DNA of 17,850 nucleotides from ZC4RG30 sp041168985 (GCA_041168985.1 JBEEKA010000039.1:1-17850), one strand, 5' to 3'; shown: positions 1 through 7,706, counted from the stretch's first letter. The notes: a model not told the origin generated them from the letters alone. Translations and numbers: made by a program.

Positions 1-553
1 TCAGCGGCACACCGTGACGATGTGCGATGTCGGCCAGCGCGCCGATGTCGGTAATGTTGCCGCGCGGGTTGCCCAGGGACTCGCAATAGATCGCCTTCGT
101 CCGACCGTCGATCAATGCCTCGAAACTTTCCGGCCGGTCGGAGTCGGCAAACCGGGTCTGGATGCCGAACTGGGGCAGGGTGTGCGCAAACAGGTTGTAG
201 GTTCCGCCGTAAAGCGCCGTTGCGGACACGATGTTGTCGCCGGCTTCGGCAATCGTCTGGATCGAATAGGTGATCGCCGCCTGACCGGAAGCCAGGGCAA
301 GGGCCGCGATGCCACCTTCAAGCGCCGCGACGCGCTCTTCGAGCACGGCCTGCGTGGGGTTCATGATCCGCGTATAGATGTTGCCCGCGACCTTGAGGTC
401 GAAGAGATCCGCACCGTGCTGGGCGCTGTCGAAGGCGTAGGCGACGGTCTGGTAGATCGGCACCGCGACGGCATGTGTGGTTGGATCGGGCACTTGTCCC
501 GCATGGATGGCCCGGGTCTCGAACCGCCAGGCATCGGAAGGCTTCTGCGTCAC
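1..553 (-). CDS. metY: O-acetylhomoserine sulfhydrylase (MetY-type), 3' end outside window
   Basis: This is a PLP-dependent Cys/Met-metabolism enzyme of the cystathionine gamma-synthase fold. The family makes homocysteine from O-acetylhomoserine and sulfide in the cytoplasm. About 184 N-terminal residues are present. Visible motifs are FETRAIHAGQ near residue 10, PIYQTVAYAF, the IYTRIMNPTQ segment, ASGQAAI, then ALYGGTYNLFAHTLPQFGI and the CESLGNP segment near the edge. The last three runs match the MetY branch better than MetB or MetZ. The PLP lysine lies beyond the window. I chose the GTG at 553 because GAGGAG sits about 6 bases upstream and the family N-terminus follows at once. It is divergent from the acyltransferase gene. 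No regulatory site was recognised. O-succinylhomoserine specificity cannot be excluded without the missing C-terminal part. Confidence 0.88.
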   Translation of the reverse strand, partial: MTQKPSDAWRFETRAIHAGQVPDPTTHAVAVPIYQTVAYAFDSAQHGADLFDLKVAGNIYTRIMNPTQAVLEERVAALEGGIAALALASGQAAITYSIQTIAEAGDNIVSATALYGGTYNLFAHTLPQFGIQTRFADSDRPESFEALIDGRTKAIYCESLGNPRGNITDIGALADIAHRHGVPL

Positions 554-677
554 GCTGGGCTCCTCGGCTTGTCGCGCGGGACCCTCTGGGCCCGCTGCCG
601 GCAGACGTTAGCAGGGCTTGCCCTTGCGTGGCATTGTCCTGTCGGTTTTCGGGTCGATTGTGGGAACATGCGGCACC

Positions 678-1580
678 GTGCAACGTCCTGATCCATCCCT
701 GTCCCAAGGGGGGCGCCCCATCGACCTGCGGCCGGCCTGGTTGCGTGTGGTCGGCCGCCTGCCCCTGTGGTTGCTGTACGCCGTGACAGCGACCTTGATG
801 TTCATCGTCTTCCGCGTGGCCCGGGCCCGCGTGGGCGTCGTCCGCGGGAACATCGAGGCCTGCTTCCCGGACCTGTCCGCGCGGCAGGTCGACCGCCTGG
901 TGGCCGGCCATTACTACCAGGTCGCGCAGACGGTCGCGGAAGTGTTCAAGGCGGCGGGCATGTCGCCGTCGGAGTTCTCGTCGCGCGTGCAGCTCAAGAA
1001 TCTCGAGCTGGCCCGTGGTGCGCTGGGGCAGGGCAGGCCGGTACTGCTGATCGCCGCCCACCAGGCGAACTGGGAATGGGTCCTGCACGCGCTGGCGCTG
1101 CATCTGGGCCATCCGCTGGACGTCGGTTACAAGCCGATCAAGTCGCCCTGGGCGGAAGCGATGATGTATGCGATCCGTACGCGCTTCGGGGCGCATCTCG
1201 TGCCGGCCAAGGAGTTGCTCGCCGACATGCTGCGGCGGCGGAACATCGTGCGCGGTATCGCGATGCTTGCCGACCAGGAGCCGCTGTCCAGCGATCACAA
1301 GCACTGGCTGACGTTCCTCGGTCGGGACACCGCTTTCTACATGGGGCCGGAGCAGATGGCGAAGGCCACGCGCTATGCGGCCTTGTTCGTGGCGCTGCGC
1401 CGCCGGAAACGCGGGCATTACGAGATCGAATTCATGCCGCTCGCGGAGGCGGGCGAGCGGATGGAACCCGGCGAGTTCACGACGCGATACGCGCGGCTCG
1501 TCGAACAGGAAATCCTCGCGGCGCCCCAGGACTGGACCTGGGGACACCGGCGCTGGAAATTGAAGAAAGGCCTTTACTGA
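678..1580 (+). CDS. LpxL/HtrB-family lysophospholipid acyltransferase
   Basis: The product belongs to the LpxL/LpxM-like acyltransferase family, inner-membrane enzymes that move a fatty acyl chain from acyl-ACP to lipid A or a related acceptor. One hydrophobic N-terminal segment (LPLWLLYAVTATLMFIVFRV) fits the membrane anchor. RGNIEACFPDLS and the HX4E catalytic motif in AAHQANWEW (His near residue 128 from this start) are family hallmarks, and LADQEP and YMGPEQMAK resemble later conserved blocks. The GTG at 678 gives 300 aa, close to the roughly 306 aa of LpxL. A TTG at 618 would add 20 residues and has a slightly better AGG upstream, so the start is uncertain. The GMC gene begins 12 bases downstream, suggesting one operon. 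True lipid A acylation or acylation of another lipid are both possible. Confidence 0.82.
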   Translation: MQRPDPSLSQGGRPIDLRPAWLRVVGRLPLWLLYAVTATLMFIVFRVARARVGVVRGNIEACFPDLSARQVDRLVAGHYYQVAQTVAEVFKAAGMSPSEFSSRVQLKNLELARGALGQGRPVLLIAAHQANWEWVLHALALHLGHPLDVGYKPIKSPWAEAMMYAIRTRFGAHLVPAKELLADMLRRRNIVRGIAMLADQEPLSSDHKHWLTFLGRDTAFYMGPEQMAKATRYAALFVALRRRKRGHYEIEFMPLAEAGERMEPGEFTTRYARLVEQEILAAPQDWTWGHRRWKLKKGLY

Positions 1581-1592
1581 TTGCTGGATGAC

Positions 1593-3236
1593 ATGAAGAA
1601 GCGCTTCGACTACATCGTCGTGGGTTCAGGTTCCTCCGGTGCCGCCGTGGCTGCCCGCCTGACGGAGGATTCAACGGTTTCCGTCCTTTTGCTCGAAGCC
1701 GGACCGCGCGACAGGCATCCGTTCCAGCTGATGCCGCTGGCCTTCCCCAAGGTGGCCTGGGGCCGCATCGGGACCTGGCAGTACAAGGGCGAGCCCGAGC
1801 CGGCGCTGTATGGCCGGCAGCTCGATTACCCGCGTGGCCGCACCTGGGGCGGGACGTCGTCCATCAACGCGATGATTGCGATCCGCGGCCATCGGCGGGA
1901 TTACGACCGCTGGGCCGAGTCGGGCCTGGCAGGCTGGTCGTACGCCGACGTGTTGCCGTACTTCAAGCGCATGGAGACGAACTGGCGCGGCGAAGGGCCT
2001 TTCCATGGCGGCAGCGGCCCGGTGCGCATCTCGCGCATGGAGGGTCCGGAGATGCTGTGGGAGCCGCTCCTGGCCGCGGCCCGGGATGCGGGCATCGCGC
2101 ACTGTGCGGATGCCAACGGCGCCATGCAGGACGGCATCTCGCAGATGGATTCGACGGTGTGGGGCGGCACGAGAAGCAGTTCCGCGCGGGCTTACCTCTA
2201 TCCGGCGCGCAGCCGTCCGAACCTGTGCATCGAGTCGCAGGCCCTGGCGGGACGAATCCTGCTTGAGAAGGGACGCGCAACGGGCGTGCAGTACCGCCAG
2301 GGCGGACAGGTCAGGACCGCCCACGCAGCGCGTGAGGTGATCCTCTGCGGCGGTGCCTTCAATTCACCGCAGTTGCTGATGCTGTCGGGCATCGGTCCCC
2401 CCGATGATCTGCGTGCCGCGGGCGTCGAGCCGCTGCATGACCTGCCGGGCGTGGGTGGCAACCTGAGCGACCATCCCAACATCCTCAACGAGTACGTGCT
2501 GCGCGGGGACGAAGGACTGACCCGGTACCTGCGGCTCGACCGGGCGACACTGGCTGTCGCGCGCTGGTACCTGCAGCGCAAGGGGCCCTTCGCGTATACC
2601 GGTGTCGCGGCCAATGTCTTCGCACGCACCGTCGAAGGCCTGGAACAGCCGGACATCCAGATGATGTGCCTGCCGATCAGCAACAGTGGCGAGTTGTGGG
2701 TGCCCGGATTCCAGAAGCGGCCGGAATTCCGGCTGGCGGTCAGGACGGGTTACCTGCAGCCGAAGTCCCGCGGCTGGGTCAGGCTCCGTTCGGCGGATCC
2801 GGCCAATCATCCCAGGATCCTCCTCAATCTTTTCGACGACCCGGCTGACCTCGATGCCATGGTCCGGGCGATCCGCCTGAGCCGTGGTCTCTACTCACAG
2901 GCCCCGCTGAAGGATCTCATCCTGCGCGAAGCACTGCCGGGTCCGGGAACGGACGACGAGGCGGGGCTGAAGGAGCACATCCGGCGCAACGCGGGTCATC
3001 GATCGCATCCGGTCGGTACCTGCCGGATGGGGCTGGACGCCATGGCCGTCGTGGATGCGCAGCTGCGCGTCCGCGGCATTGAAGGGCTGCGTGTCGCGGA
3101 TGCGTCGATCATGCCGGACATCGTCGGCGGCAATACCAACGTGCCGTGCATGATGATCGGCGAGAAGGCGGCGGATCTCGTGCTCGGGCGGACGTTGCGG
3201 CCCGAGCCGTACGAGATGGCCGTGGCGGGCGCCTAG
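1593..3236 (+). CDS. GMC-family FAD-dependent oxidoreductase (alcohol/choline dehydrogenase-like)
   Basis: This 547-aa flavoenzyme would oxidise an alcohol to an aldehyde or ketone. The N-terminal FAD-binding Rossmann motif is VVGSGSSG (Gly11-Gly16), followed by LLLEAGPRD with Glu35. The GMC signature PRGRTWGGTSSINAM follows. The second signature, CGGAFNSPQLLMLSGIGP, is in the middle. The C-terminal active site has SHPVGTCRMG with His472 and GGNTNVPCMM with Asn516, so the His/Asn catalytic pair is intact. It resembles AlkJ-like dehydrogenases of aliphatic alcohols as well as choline dehydrogenase, and the substrate cannot be read from sequence. I chose ATG 1593 over an in-frame TTG at 1581 because the Rossmann strand then begins within six residues. 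It follows the acyltransferase by 12 bases. It converges on the acyl-AMP ligase, with overlapping stop codons. Confidence 0.88.
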   Translation: MKKRFDYIVVGSGSSGAAVAARLTEDSTVSVLLLEAGPRDRHPFQLMPLAFPKVAWGRIGTWQYKGEPEPALYGRQLDYPRGRTWGGTSSINAMIAIRGHRRDYDRWAESGLAGWSYADVLPYFKRMETNWRGEGPFHGGSGPVRISRMEGPEMLWEPLLAAARDAGIAHCADANGAMQDGISQMDSTVWGGTRSSSARAYLYPARSRPNLCIESQALAGRILLEKGRATGVQYRQGGQVRTAHAAREVILCGGAFNSPQLLMLSGIGPPDDLRAAGVEPLHDLPGVGGNLSDHPNILNEYVLRGDEGLTRYLRLDRATLAVARWYLQRKGPFAYTGVAANVFARTVEGLEQPDIQMMCLPISNSGELWVPGFQKRPEFRLAVRTGYLQPKSRGWVRLRSADPANHPRILLNLFDDPADLDAMVRAIRLSRGLYSQAPLKDLILREALPGPGTDDEAGLKEHIRRNAGHRSHPVGTCRMGLDAMAVVDAQLRVRGIEGLRVADASIMPDIVGGNTNVPCMMIGEKAADLVLGRTLRPEPYEMAVAGA

Positions 3237-3243
3237 GCGCCCG
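3226..3243. terminator. 18-bp perfect palindrome spanning the shared stop codons of two convergent genes
   Basis: CGGGCGCCTAGGCGCCCG equals its own reverse complement. The central CTAG holds the stop of the GMC gene (TAG 3234-3236, plus) and of the ligase gene (TAG 3235-3233, minus). As RNA it can fold into a 7-bp GC-rich stem with a CUAG loop in either direction. No U-tract follows on either side, so it is not a classical rho-independent terminator. A role as a bidirectional transcript 3'-end or RNA-protecting hairpin is inference. Confidence 0.5.
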
Positions 3244-5206
3244 TTCCGCCCAGCTTCAAGGTGAGGTGCTTCGCGAGCTCGCCGATCGTCGGATGGTCGA
3301 AGAGCTCGGTAAGGTCCAGCAGGCCGGGATAGTCCTTGTCGATCTGTTCATGGATCTCGATGAGCTTAAGGGAGCTCGCGCCGATCTCGAACAGGTTGTC
3401 ACTCGGGCCGATGGGCCTGTTGGTCAGGACCGCGTTGCAGATCTGCAGCAGGCGCGCTTCGATGCTGTCGGTGGACTGCGTGGCCGCGCCGGCCTGCGCG
3501 CCACGCAGCGCCGCGATTTCCGACAGTTCCGCCGTGAATTCGCCATCGACATACTGCTGCTCGAGCAGGTGGCGCTGGATCTTGCCGCTGGTGGTTTTCG
3601 GAATGCGCTTCACCGGCACCACGTCGGCGACTTCAAGGCCCGTGTGCTCGTTGATCAGTTTCGTGACTTCGGCGGCGACCGGGATGAATTCCGCGGCGTC
3701 GCCCCGATGAAGCAGGAAGACGACGAGCTGGTCGGTCTCCGCACCCGGCGGGCGCACGCCCGCCACCACCACCTTGCCGAGCTCCATGCCCTGCGCGCGC
3801 TGGGCGACGGACTCGAGGTCGTGCGGGTAATAGTTCTGGCCGTTGACGAAGAGGATCTCCTTCGCGCGGCCGGTGATGTAGGTTTCGCCGTCGAGGATCA
3901 CGCCAAGGTCGCCGGTCTTGAGCCAGCCATCGGCCGTGAAGGTCGCGGCATTCGCCGCCGCCTCCTCGAAGTAGCCCCGTGTGACGTTGCCGCCCCGGAT
4001 GTGGATGTGCCCGATCGTGCCGTCGGGCAGGGCGTTGTCGTCATCGCCGGCGATACGCAGCTCGGTGTGCGGTATGACCCTGCCGACGCTGACCAGTCCC
4101 AGTGCGTCGCGGCTTGCATGCGACAGGACTTCAGCCCGGACGCCAGGGCCCAGGCGGTGCCGGTTCAGCTGCACCGTGCGGATGGCGCGCCCCACCGGCG
4201 GGAAACTCACGGCCAGCGACGCTTCGGCCAGGCCATAGACCGGGTACATGGCATTGCGGTCCAGGCTCACGCTCGACATGCGGGCGAGGAATTCCTCGCA
4301 GAGCTCGACGGAGATCGGTTCCGCGCCGTTGAAGATGAGGCGAACGCTCGAGAGGTCGAGGTTGCCGGGCGACCGCTCGCCCAGGACCTTCAGGTAGTGG
4401 CGGTACCCGAAGTTGGGCGAGCAGAGGATGGTGGCCTTCTGCTGGGAGGCGATCGACAGCCACAGCAGGGGACGGCGGACGAACAGCTCCGTCGGCATGA
4501 GGTTCGCGTGCACCCGGTTCGCGAACATCACGAGGTGGAAGCCGATGAGGCCCATGTCGTGCGTCAGCGGCATCCAGGACAGGCTGACGTCGTTCTCGTT
4601 GAAACCCGCCGCCTGCGTCGATCCGTCGATGTTCGCGATGAGGTTGGCGTGCGTCAGCACGACGCCCTTCGGGTCGCTCGTGGAGCCGGACGAGAACTGG
4701 ATGAACGCGGTGTCTTCCGGCTTCGCGTCGTGCGGCGTCCCCTTCACGCTGATGTCGTGGAGGTTGTCCACCAGGAAGGCGCGTGACTTCAGCGCATCGA
4801 AGGTCGCCCCCTCGGTCGCGTCGCCGGCCTGCGCGGCAAAGCCGCCGATGCGGTCCAGGGTCTTGCGGTCGGTGTAGATGAACGGATTCCCGAGCTTGCG
4901 CGCGATGCGCAGCAGCTTGTGGCGGTGCTCGTCCGAGATGCCGATGGCGATGGGTACCGGCACGATGCCACCCAACACGCCGGCCCAGAACGCGTCGATG
5001 AACTGTTCATTGCTCGAAAGCAGCAGGATCAGCTTGTCGCCGGGCTTCGCACCCAGCTGTTGCAAGTGGTGCAGGATGCCGAGCGCGCGATCGTGCAGCT
5101 GCGCGAAGCTCACGGCGTGTGAATCGTTCTCGCCATTGTGGAAGACGATGTTCCGCGGCGCGGAGCGGTTCTGCGCCATCAGTTCGTTCAGGGTCTTGGC
5201 TTGCAT
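3233..5206 (-). CDS. Fatty-acyl-AMP ligase fused to a C-terminal acyl carrier domain
   Basis: This 657-aa protein has an adenylating domain (about 1-550) and a carrier domain (about 580-650). ATP-binding motifs are FSSGSTSDPKG (171-181), YGLAEAS (324-330), KTGDLG (Asp433) and TTSGKIQR (Lys542). WMPLTHDMGLIG, SPNFGYRHY and IFNGAEP resemble the fatty-acyl-AMP ligase (FAAL) branch rather than acyl-CoA synthetases. The carrier domain has DNLFEIGASSLKL, with Ser612 as the likely phosphopantetheine site. The family forms acyl-AMP and passes the acyl group to a carrier protein, so this enzyme could load its own arm. The ATG lies 4 bases after the P450 stop with no clear ribosome site, suggesting translational coupling. 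Without modelling, an aryl or other carboxylic acid substrate remains possible. No polyketide or peptide synthetase gene is seen nearby. Confidence 0.87.
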   Translation of the reverse strand: MQAKTLNELMAQNRSAPRNIVFHNGENDSHAVSFAQLHDRALGILHHLQQLGAKPGDKLILLLSSNEQFIDAFWAGVLGGIVPVPIAIGISDEHRHKLLRIARKLGNPFIYTDRKTLDRIGGFAAQAGDATEGATFDALKSRAFLVDNLHDISVKGTPHDAKPEDTAFIQFSSGSTSDPKGVVLTHANLIANIDGSTQAAGFNENDVSLSWMPLTHDMGLIGFHLVMFANRVHANLMPTELFVRRPLLWLSIASQQKATILCSPNFGYRHYLKVLGERSPGNLDLSSVRLIFNGAEPISVELCEEFLARMSSVSLDRNAMYPVYGLAEASLAVSFPPVGRAIRTVQLNRHRLGPGVRAEVLSHASRDALGLVSVGRVIPHTELRIAGDDDNALPDGTIGHIHIRGGNVTRGYFEEAAANAATFTADGWLKTGDLGVILDGETYITGRAKEILFVNGQNYYPHDLESVAQRAQGMELGKVVVAGVRPPGAETDQLVVFLLHRGDAAEFIPVAAEVTKLINEHTGLEVADVVPVKRIPKTTSGKIQRHLLEQQYVDGEFTAELSEIAALRGAQAGAATQSTDSIEARLLQICNAVLTNRPIGPSDNLFEIGASSLKLIEIHEQIDKDYPGLLDLTELFDHPTIGELAKHLTLKLGGTGA

Positions 5207-5210
5207 GCTG

Positions 5211-6524
5211 TTACCGCGTCTGGCGCCGCTCGAGCCGCATGTGGATCGGCTTCCGCGTACGAAGGTTGATCAGGGCCTCGAACTCGGCCGGCGTGTCATC
5301 GATATGGCGCAACTGGAAGCGACGGCAGACCTTGGATAGGTGCAGCAGGCCTTCGTAGATGGCGAGGGTCTCGCCGATGCAGTGGTGCGCGCCGGCGGAG
5401 AAGGGCAGGTAGGTCAGGCGCTTCCGGTCCTGGTCGCCGGACTCGAAACGCTCGGGCTGGAAGCGCTCGGCGTCCTGCCAGAATTCAGGATGGCGGTGGA
5501 TGAAATAGGGGCTGATGAACACGTCCGTGCCGGGTGGCACTTCGTATCCACCCAGCATGTCGGCCTCGATCGTACGGCGGGAGATGACCCAGACCGGCGG
5601 ATACAGGCGCAGGGCTTCCTGCAGGACGAGGTTGCCGTAATGCAGCTCCTCCATCGAGTCGAGCGAAGGCACGGGTTCGTCCGCCTTGGCGTCGATCTCC
5701 GCATGGAGGCGCGATTCGGCTTCGGGATGGTGGCCCAGCAGGTACCACGTCCAGTTGAGCATGCTGGCCGTGGTTTCGTGGCCCGCGACGATCAGCGTCG
5801 TGATCTCGTCGACGAGCTCCTTGTCCGACATGCCGTCGCCCGAGTCCTTGTCGCGGGCGAGCAGCATCATCGACAAGTAGTCCGGGTCCTCGCCGGCCGG
5901 CTGGCCTCCGGCCGCGCGGCGACGGGCGACGTACTTGCCGATCAGCGTCGTGAGCTTGCGGAAACGGTAGGCGAACCTCAGGTCCCGCTCGGATTCTTCC
6001 GTCAGCACGGTGAACGGGTTCTCACCGGATTCCGCGGCCATCGCGTCCACGTCGTCGCCGAAGATCAGGCGCAGGATGATCTCGATGGTCATCGCGCTGG
6101 TGTCGTCGGTGACGTTCACCGGCTCGCCCCGGTCGCAGGCCGCACCCCACTTTTCGAGCAGCGAGCCATTCGCGCGCGTGATGATGCCCCCGAGCTGCGT
6201 GAGGACGCGGCGGTGGAACGTCGGCTGCAACAGTCGTCGCTGGCGCTTCCAGAAGTCCCCTTCGCTCACTATGATCCCGTTGCCCAGCAGGATCTTGATC
6301 CGGTCGAACCCGACGCCCTTGAGGTAGTTCTTGTGGTTCGTGATCAGGATGCGGCGGGCGACGTCCGGGTGGTTGAACACCCAGGTGTGGGAACCACGGC
6401 CGGGGGCAAAGATGCGGAACGCATCGCCCAGCTGCGCGTGGATCCCGCGCAGGCGGTCGAGGGAATCTTCGGTCGAGCCGACGTCGAAACGCTGGTCGGA
6501 TTCCGGCGGCAGCGCCGTCGTCAT
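5211..6524 (-). CDS. Cytochrome P450 monooxygenase
   Basis: This 437-aa haem monooxygenase has no membrane anchor, as usual for soluble bacterial P450s. Landmarks in order are the C-helix segment FWKRQRRLLQPTFH (91-104), the I-helix oxygen-activation motif AGHETT (247-252), the ExxR pair EALR (303-306), PERF (357-360) and the haem loop PFSAGAHHCIG with thiolate Cys382. The LLQPTFH stretch resembles fatty-acid-hydroxylating groups such as CYP4 and CYP110, so a lipid substrate is plausible but not shown. No ferredoxin or ferredoxin reductase gene is in the window, so electrons must come from elsewhere. It is the first gene of a two-gene unit with the acyl-AMP ligase 4 bases downstream. Its start lies 40 bases from the divergent acyltransferase start. 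A GAAGG about 10 bases upstream of the ATG is a possible ribosome site. Confidence 0.93.
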   Translation of the reverse strand: MTTALPPESDQRFDVGSTEDSLDRLRGIHAQLGDAFRIFAPGRGSHTWVFNHPDVARRILITNHKNYLKGVGFDRIKILLGNGIIVSEGDFWKRQRRLLQPTFHRRVLTQLGGIITRANGSLLEKWGAACDRGEPVNVTDDTSAMTIEIILRLIFGDDVDAMAAESGENPFTVLTEESERDLRFAYRFRKLTTLIGKYVARRRAAGGQPAGEDPDYLSMMLLARDKDSGDGMSDKELVDEITTLIVAGHETTASMLNWTWYLLGHHPEAESRLHAEIDAKADEPVPSLDSMEELHYGNLVLQEALRLYPPVWVISRRTIEADMLGGYEVPPGTDVFISPYFIHRHPEFWQDAERFQPERFESGDQDRKRLTYLPFSAGAHHCIGETLAIYEGLLHLSKVCRRFQLRHIDDTPAEFEALINLRTRKPIHMRLERRQTR

Positions 6525-6551
6525 GTGCGGTAAGCCTTCATGTTTCCACGC

Positions 6552-6581
6552 ATTTTAGCGGTCCATGGCTGAGCCGGTCGA
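6552..6581 (-). promoter_or_regulatory. Candidate sigma70-like promoter for the P450-ligase unit
   Basis: Read on the minus strand, TCGACC (6581-6576) and TAAAAT (6557-6552) match 4 of 6 and 5 of 6 consensus bases, with an 18-base spacer. Transcription would start near 6545, about 20 bases before the P450 ATG. The -35 element lies inside the first codons of the divergent acyltransferase gene if that gene starts at 6565. Found by eye only. Confidence 0.3.
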
Positions 6582-7281
6582 GGGAGTTTCGCGCCGGCGC
6601 ATGACCTGGCGGCGGCGGCTTGCCTATCGGCTGCTCGCGCCGCTCGGCCTCGGGGTGCTGCGCTTCTGGTGGGCGACCTGCCGGATCGTCAAGGTCACCG
6701 GCGAGGCGCATTTCGACGCCGCGCTGGCGCAGGCGCCATCCATGCTGCCGTGTTACTGGCATCAGCATGAGCTTTTCTGCGGTCGCTGGCTGCTCGGACA
6801 GCGCGCAAAAGGCCTCAAGCTGGGTTTCCTGATCAGCCCCTCGGTGGATGGCGAGGTGCCGGCGATGATCGCGCGCCGGCTCGGGGCGGAGGTCATCCGG
6901 GGTTCGTCCACGCATACGGGCGCCCGGGCCCTGCGGGATTACTACAACCTCCTCGTGAAAGAGCGGGTGTCGCCGGTGATCACGCCTGACGGGCCGAAGG
7001 GGCCGCGTTTCCGCTTCAAGCCGGGCGGCATCCTGCTGGCGCAGATTTCCGGCCGGCCTCTGCTGCCCATGGCCTATGCCGCGTCGAAGGCCTGGCTGGT
7101 GAGCTGGGACAAGTTCGTGATCCCGCGGCCCTTCGCACGGATAGCCGTCGCCGTGGGGGCGCCCCGCAGCGTGCCCCGCAGCTTCCCGGCCAACGACCCC
7201 GAGGCCATGGCCGCCCTGCAGGCGGAACTGGAAGCGGAACTGCATCGGCTGTACCGGGAGGCGAGGGCGTCACTCCAATGA
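6565..7281 (+). CDS. DUF374-type lysophospholipid acyltransferase
   Basis: The 238-aa product fits the DUF374 branch of the lysophospholipid acyltransferase superfamily, membrane-associated enzymes that acylate a lipid or glycolipid. The key signature is TPDGPKGPR (140-148), followed by FKPGG. The WHQHELF segment near residue 70 sits where the acyltransferase His motif is expected. An N-terminal hydrophobic stretch (LAYRLLAPLGLGVLRFWWA) could contact the membrane. ATG 6565 has only a weak upstream AGCGG. ATG 6601 gives a protein beginning MTWRRRL and is also reasonable, which would free the region used by the divergent P450 promoter. The stop overlaps the gtrA-like start (ATGA), so the two are translationally coupled. 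The substrate is unknown. Confidence 0.8.
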   Translation: MAEPVEGVSRRRMTWRRRLAYRLLAPLGLGVLRFWWATCRIVKVTGEAHFDAALAQAPSMLPCYWHQHELFCGRWLLGQRAKGLKLGFLISPSVDGEVPAMIARRLGAEVIRGSSTHTGARALRDYYNLLVKERVSPVITPDGPKGPRFRFKPGGILLAQISGRPLLPMAYAASKAWLVSWDKFVIPRPFARIAVAVGAPRSVPRSFPANDPEAMAALQAELEAELHRLYREARASLQ

Positions 7282-7706
7282 AACAGGTTATCTGCAAGGT
7301 CAGGGAGGCGGACCCTCGGCGGGTGGGCGCGACCTTCGGGCGGTTCCTCATAGTGGGAGGGATTTCCACCTCCGTGCACTACGTGGTGCTGGCTGCCGTG
7401 GTGGAGCTGCTCCACCGCTCGGCGGTATTCGGGTCGGGCGTGGGGTTTGCGGTGGGAGCGGTGGTCAGCTACTTCCTCAACCGCCGCCATACTTTCCGCA
7501 GTGACGCGCCCCATGGCCAGGCCGTGATGCGTTTCGTGATCGTGCTGGCGGTCGGGCTGGTCCTGAACCTGATCCTGATGCAGTGGTTCACGGCGCACTG
7601 GGGCTGGCCTTACCTGCTGGCACAGATGGTCACCACCGTGATCGTGCTGTTCTGGCACTTCGCGGGCCATGCGCTGTGGTCCTTTACGCATCGGAAACCG
7701 CACTGA
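7278..7706 (+). CDS. GtrA-family four-helix membrane protein
   Basis: This small 142-aa integral membrane protein has about four hydrophobic helices: roughly 22-45 (FLIVGGISTSVHYVVLAAVV), 52-70 (GVGFAVGAVVSYFLNRR), 86-104 (FVIVLAVGLVLNLILM) and 112-132 (AQMVTTVIVLFWHFAG). The N-terminal RFLIVGG run and the SYFLNRRHTFRS loop are typical of GtrA. The family includes proteins linked to flipping of polyprenyl-phosphate sugars for O-antigen or cell-wall glycosylation. No glycosyltransferase partner is in the window. The start overlaps the upstream acyltransferase stop by four bases, so both proteins are probably made together, perhaps for modification of an envelope lipid. The direction of transport and the substrate are not known. 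Confidence 0.85.
   Translation: MKQVICKVREADPRRVGATFGRFLIVGGISTSVHYVVLAAVVELLHRSAVFGSGVGFAVGAVVSYFLNRRHTFRSDAPHGQAVMRFVIVLAVGLVLNLILMQWFTAHWGWPYLLAQMVTTVIVLFWHFAGHALWSFTHRKPH

Noticed and set aside
595..604. CTGCCGGCAG palindrome between metY and the acyltransferase gene
   Set aside because: A 10-bp GC-only palindrome is expected often by chance at this base composition, and nothing else supports a site.
318..1547. Long open frame on the minus strand opposite the acyltransferase gene and metY
   Set aside because: It runs antisense to a gene with clear family motifs, is rich in Arg, Gly, His and Pro, and shows no domain. Typical shadow frame of high-GC DNA.
3146..4786. 546-codon plus-strand open frame opposite the acyl-AMP ligase
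   Set aside because: The opposite strand encodes an enzyme with all its motifs in order. This frame has a low-complexity, charge-rich composition and no recognisable fold.
6333..6400. Unusual haem-loop residues in the P450 (AHH instead of the common PRx)
   Set aside because: His at the Arg position of FxxGxRxCxG also occurs in well-studied bacterial P450s such as P450cam (FGHGSHLCLG), so it is not a defect. The actual loop codes near 5375-5405; the span given here covers only N-terminal codons I checked for other anomalies.
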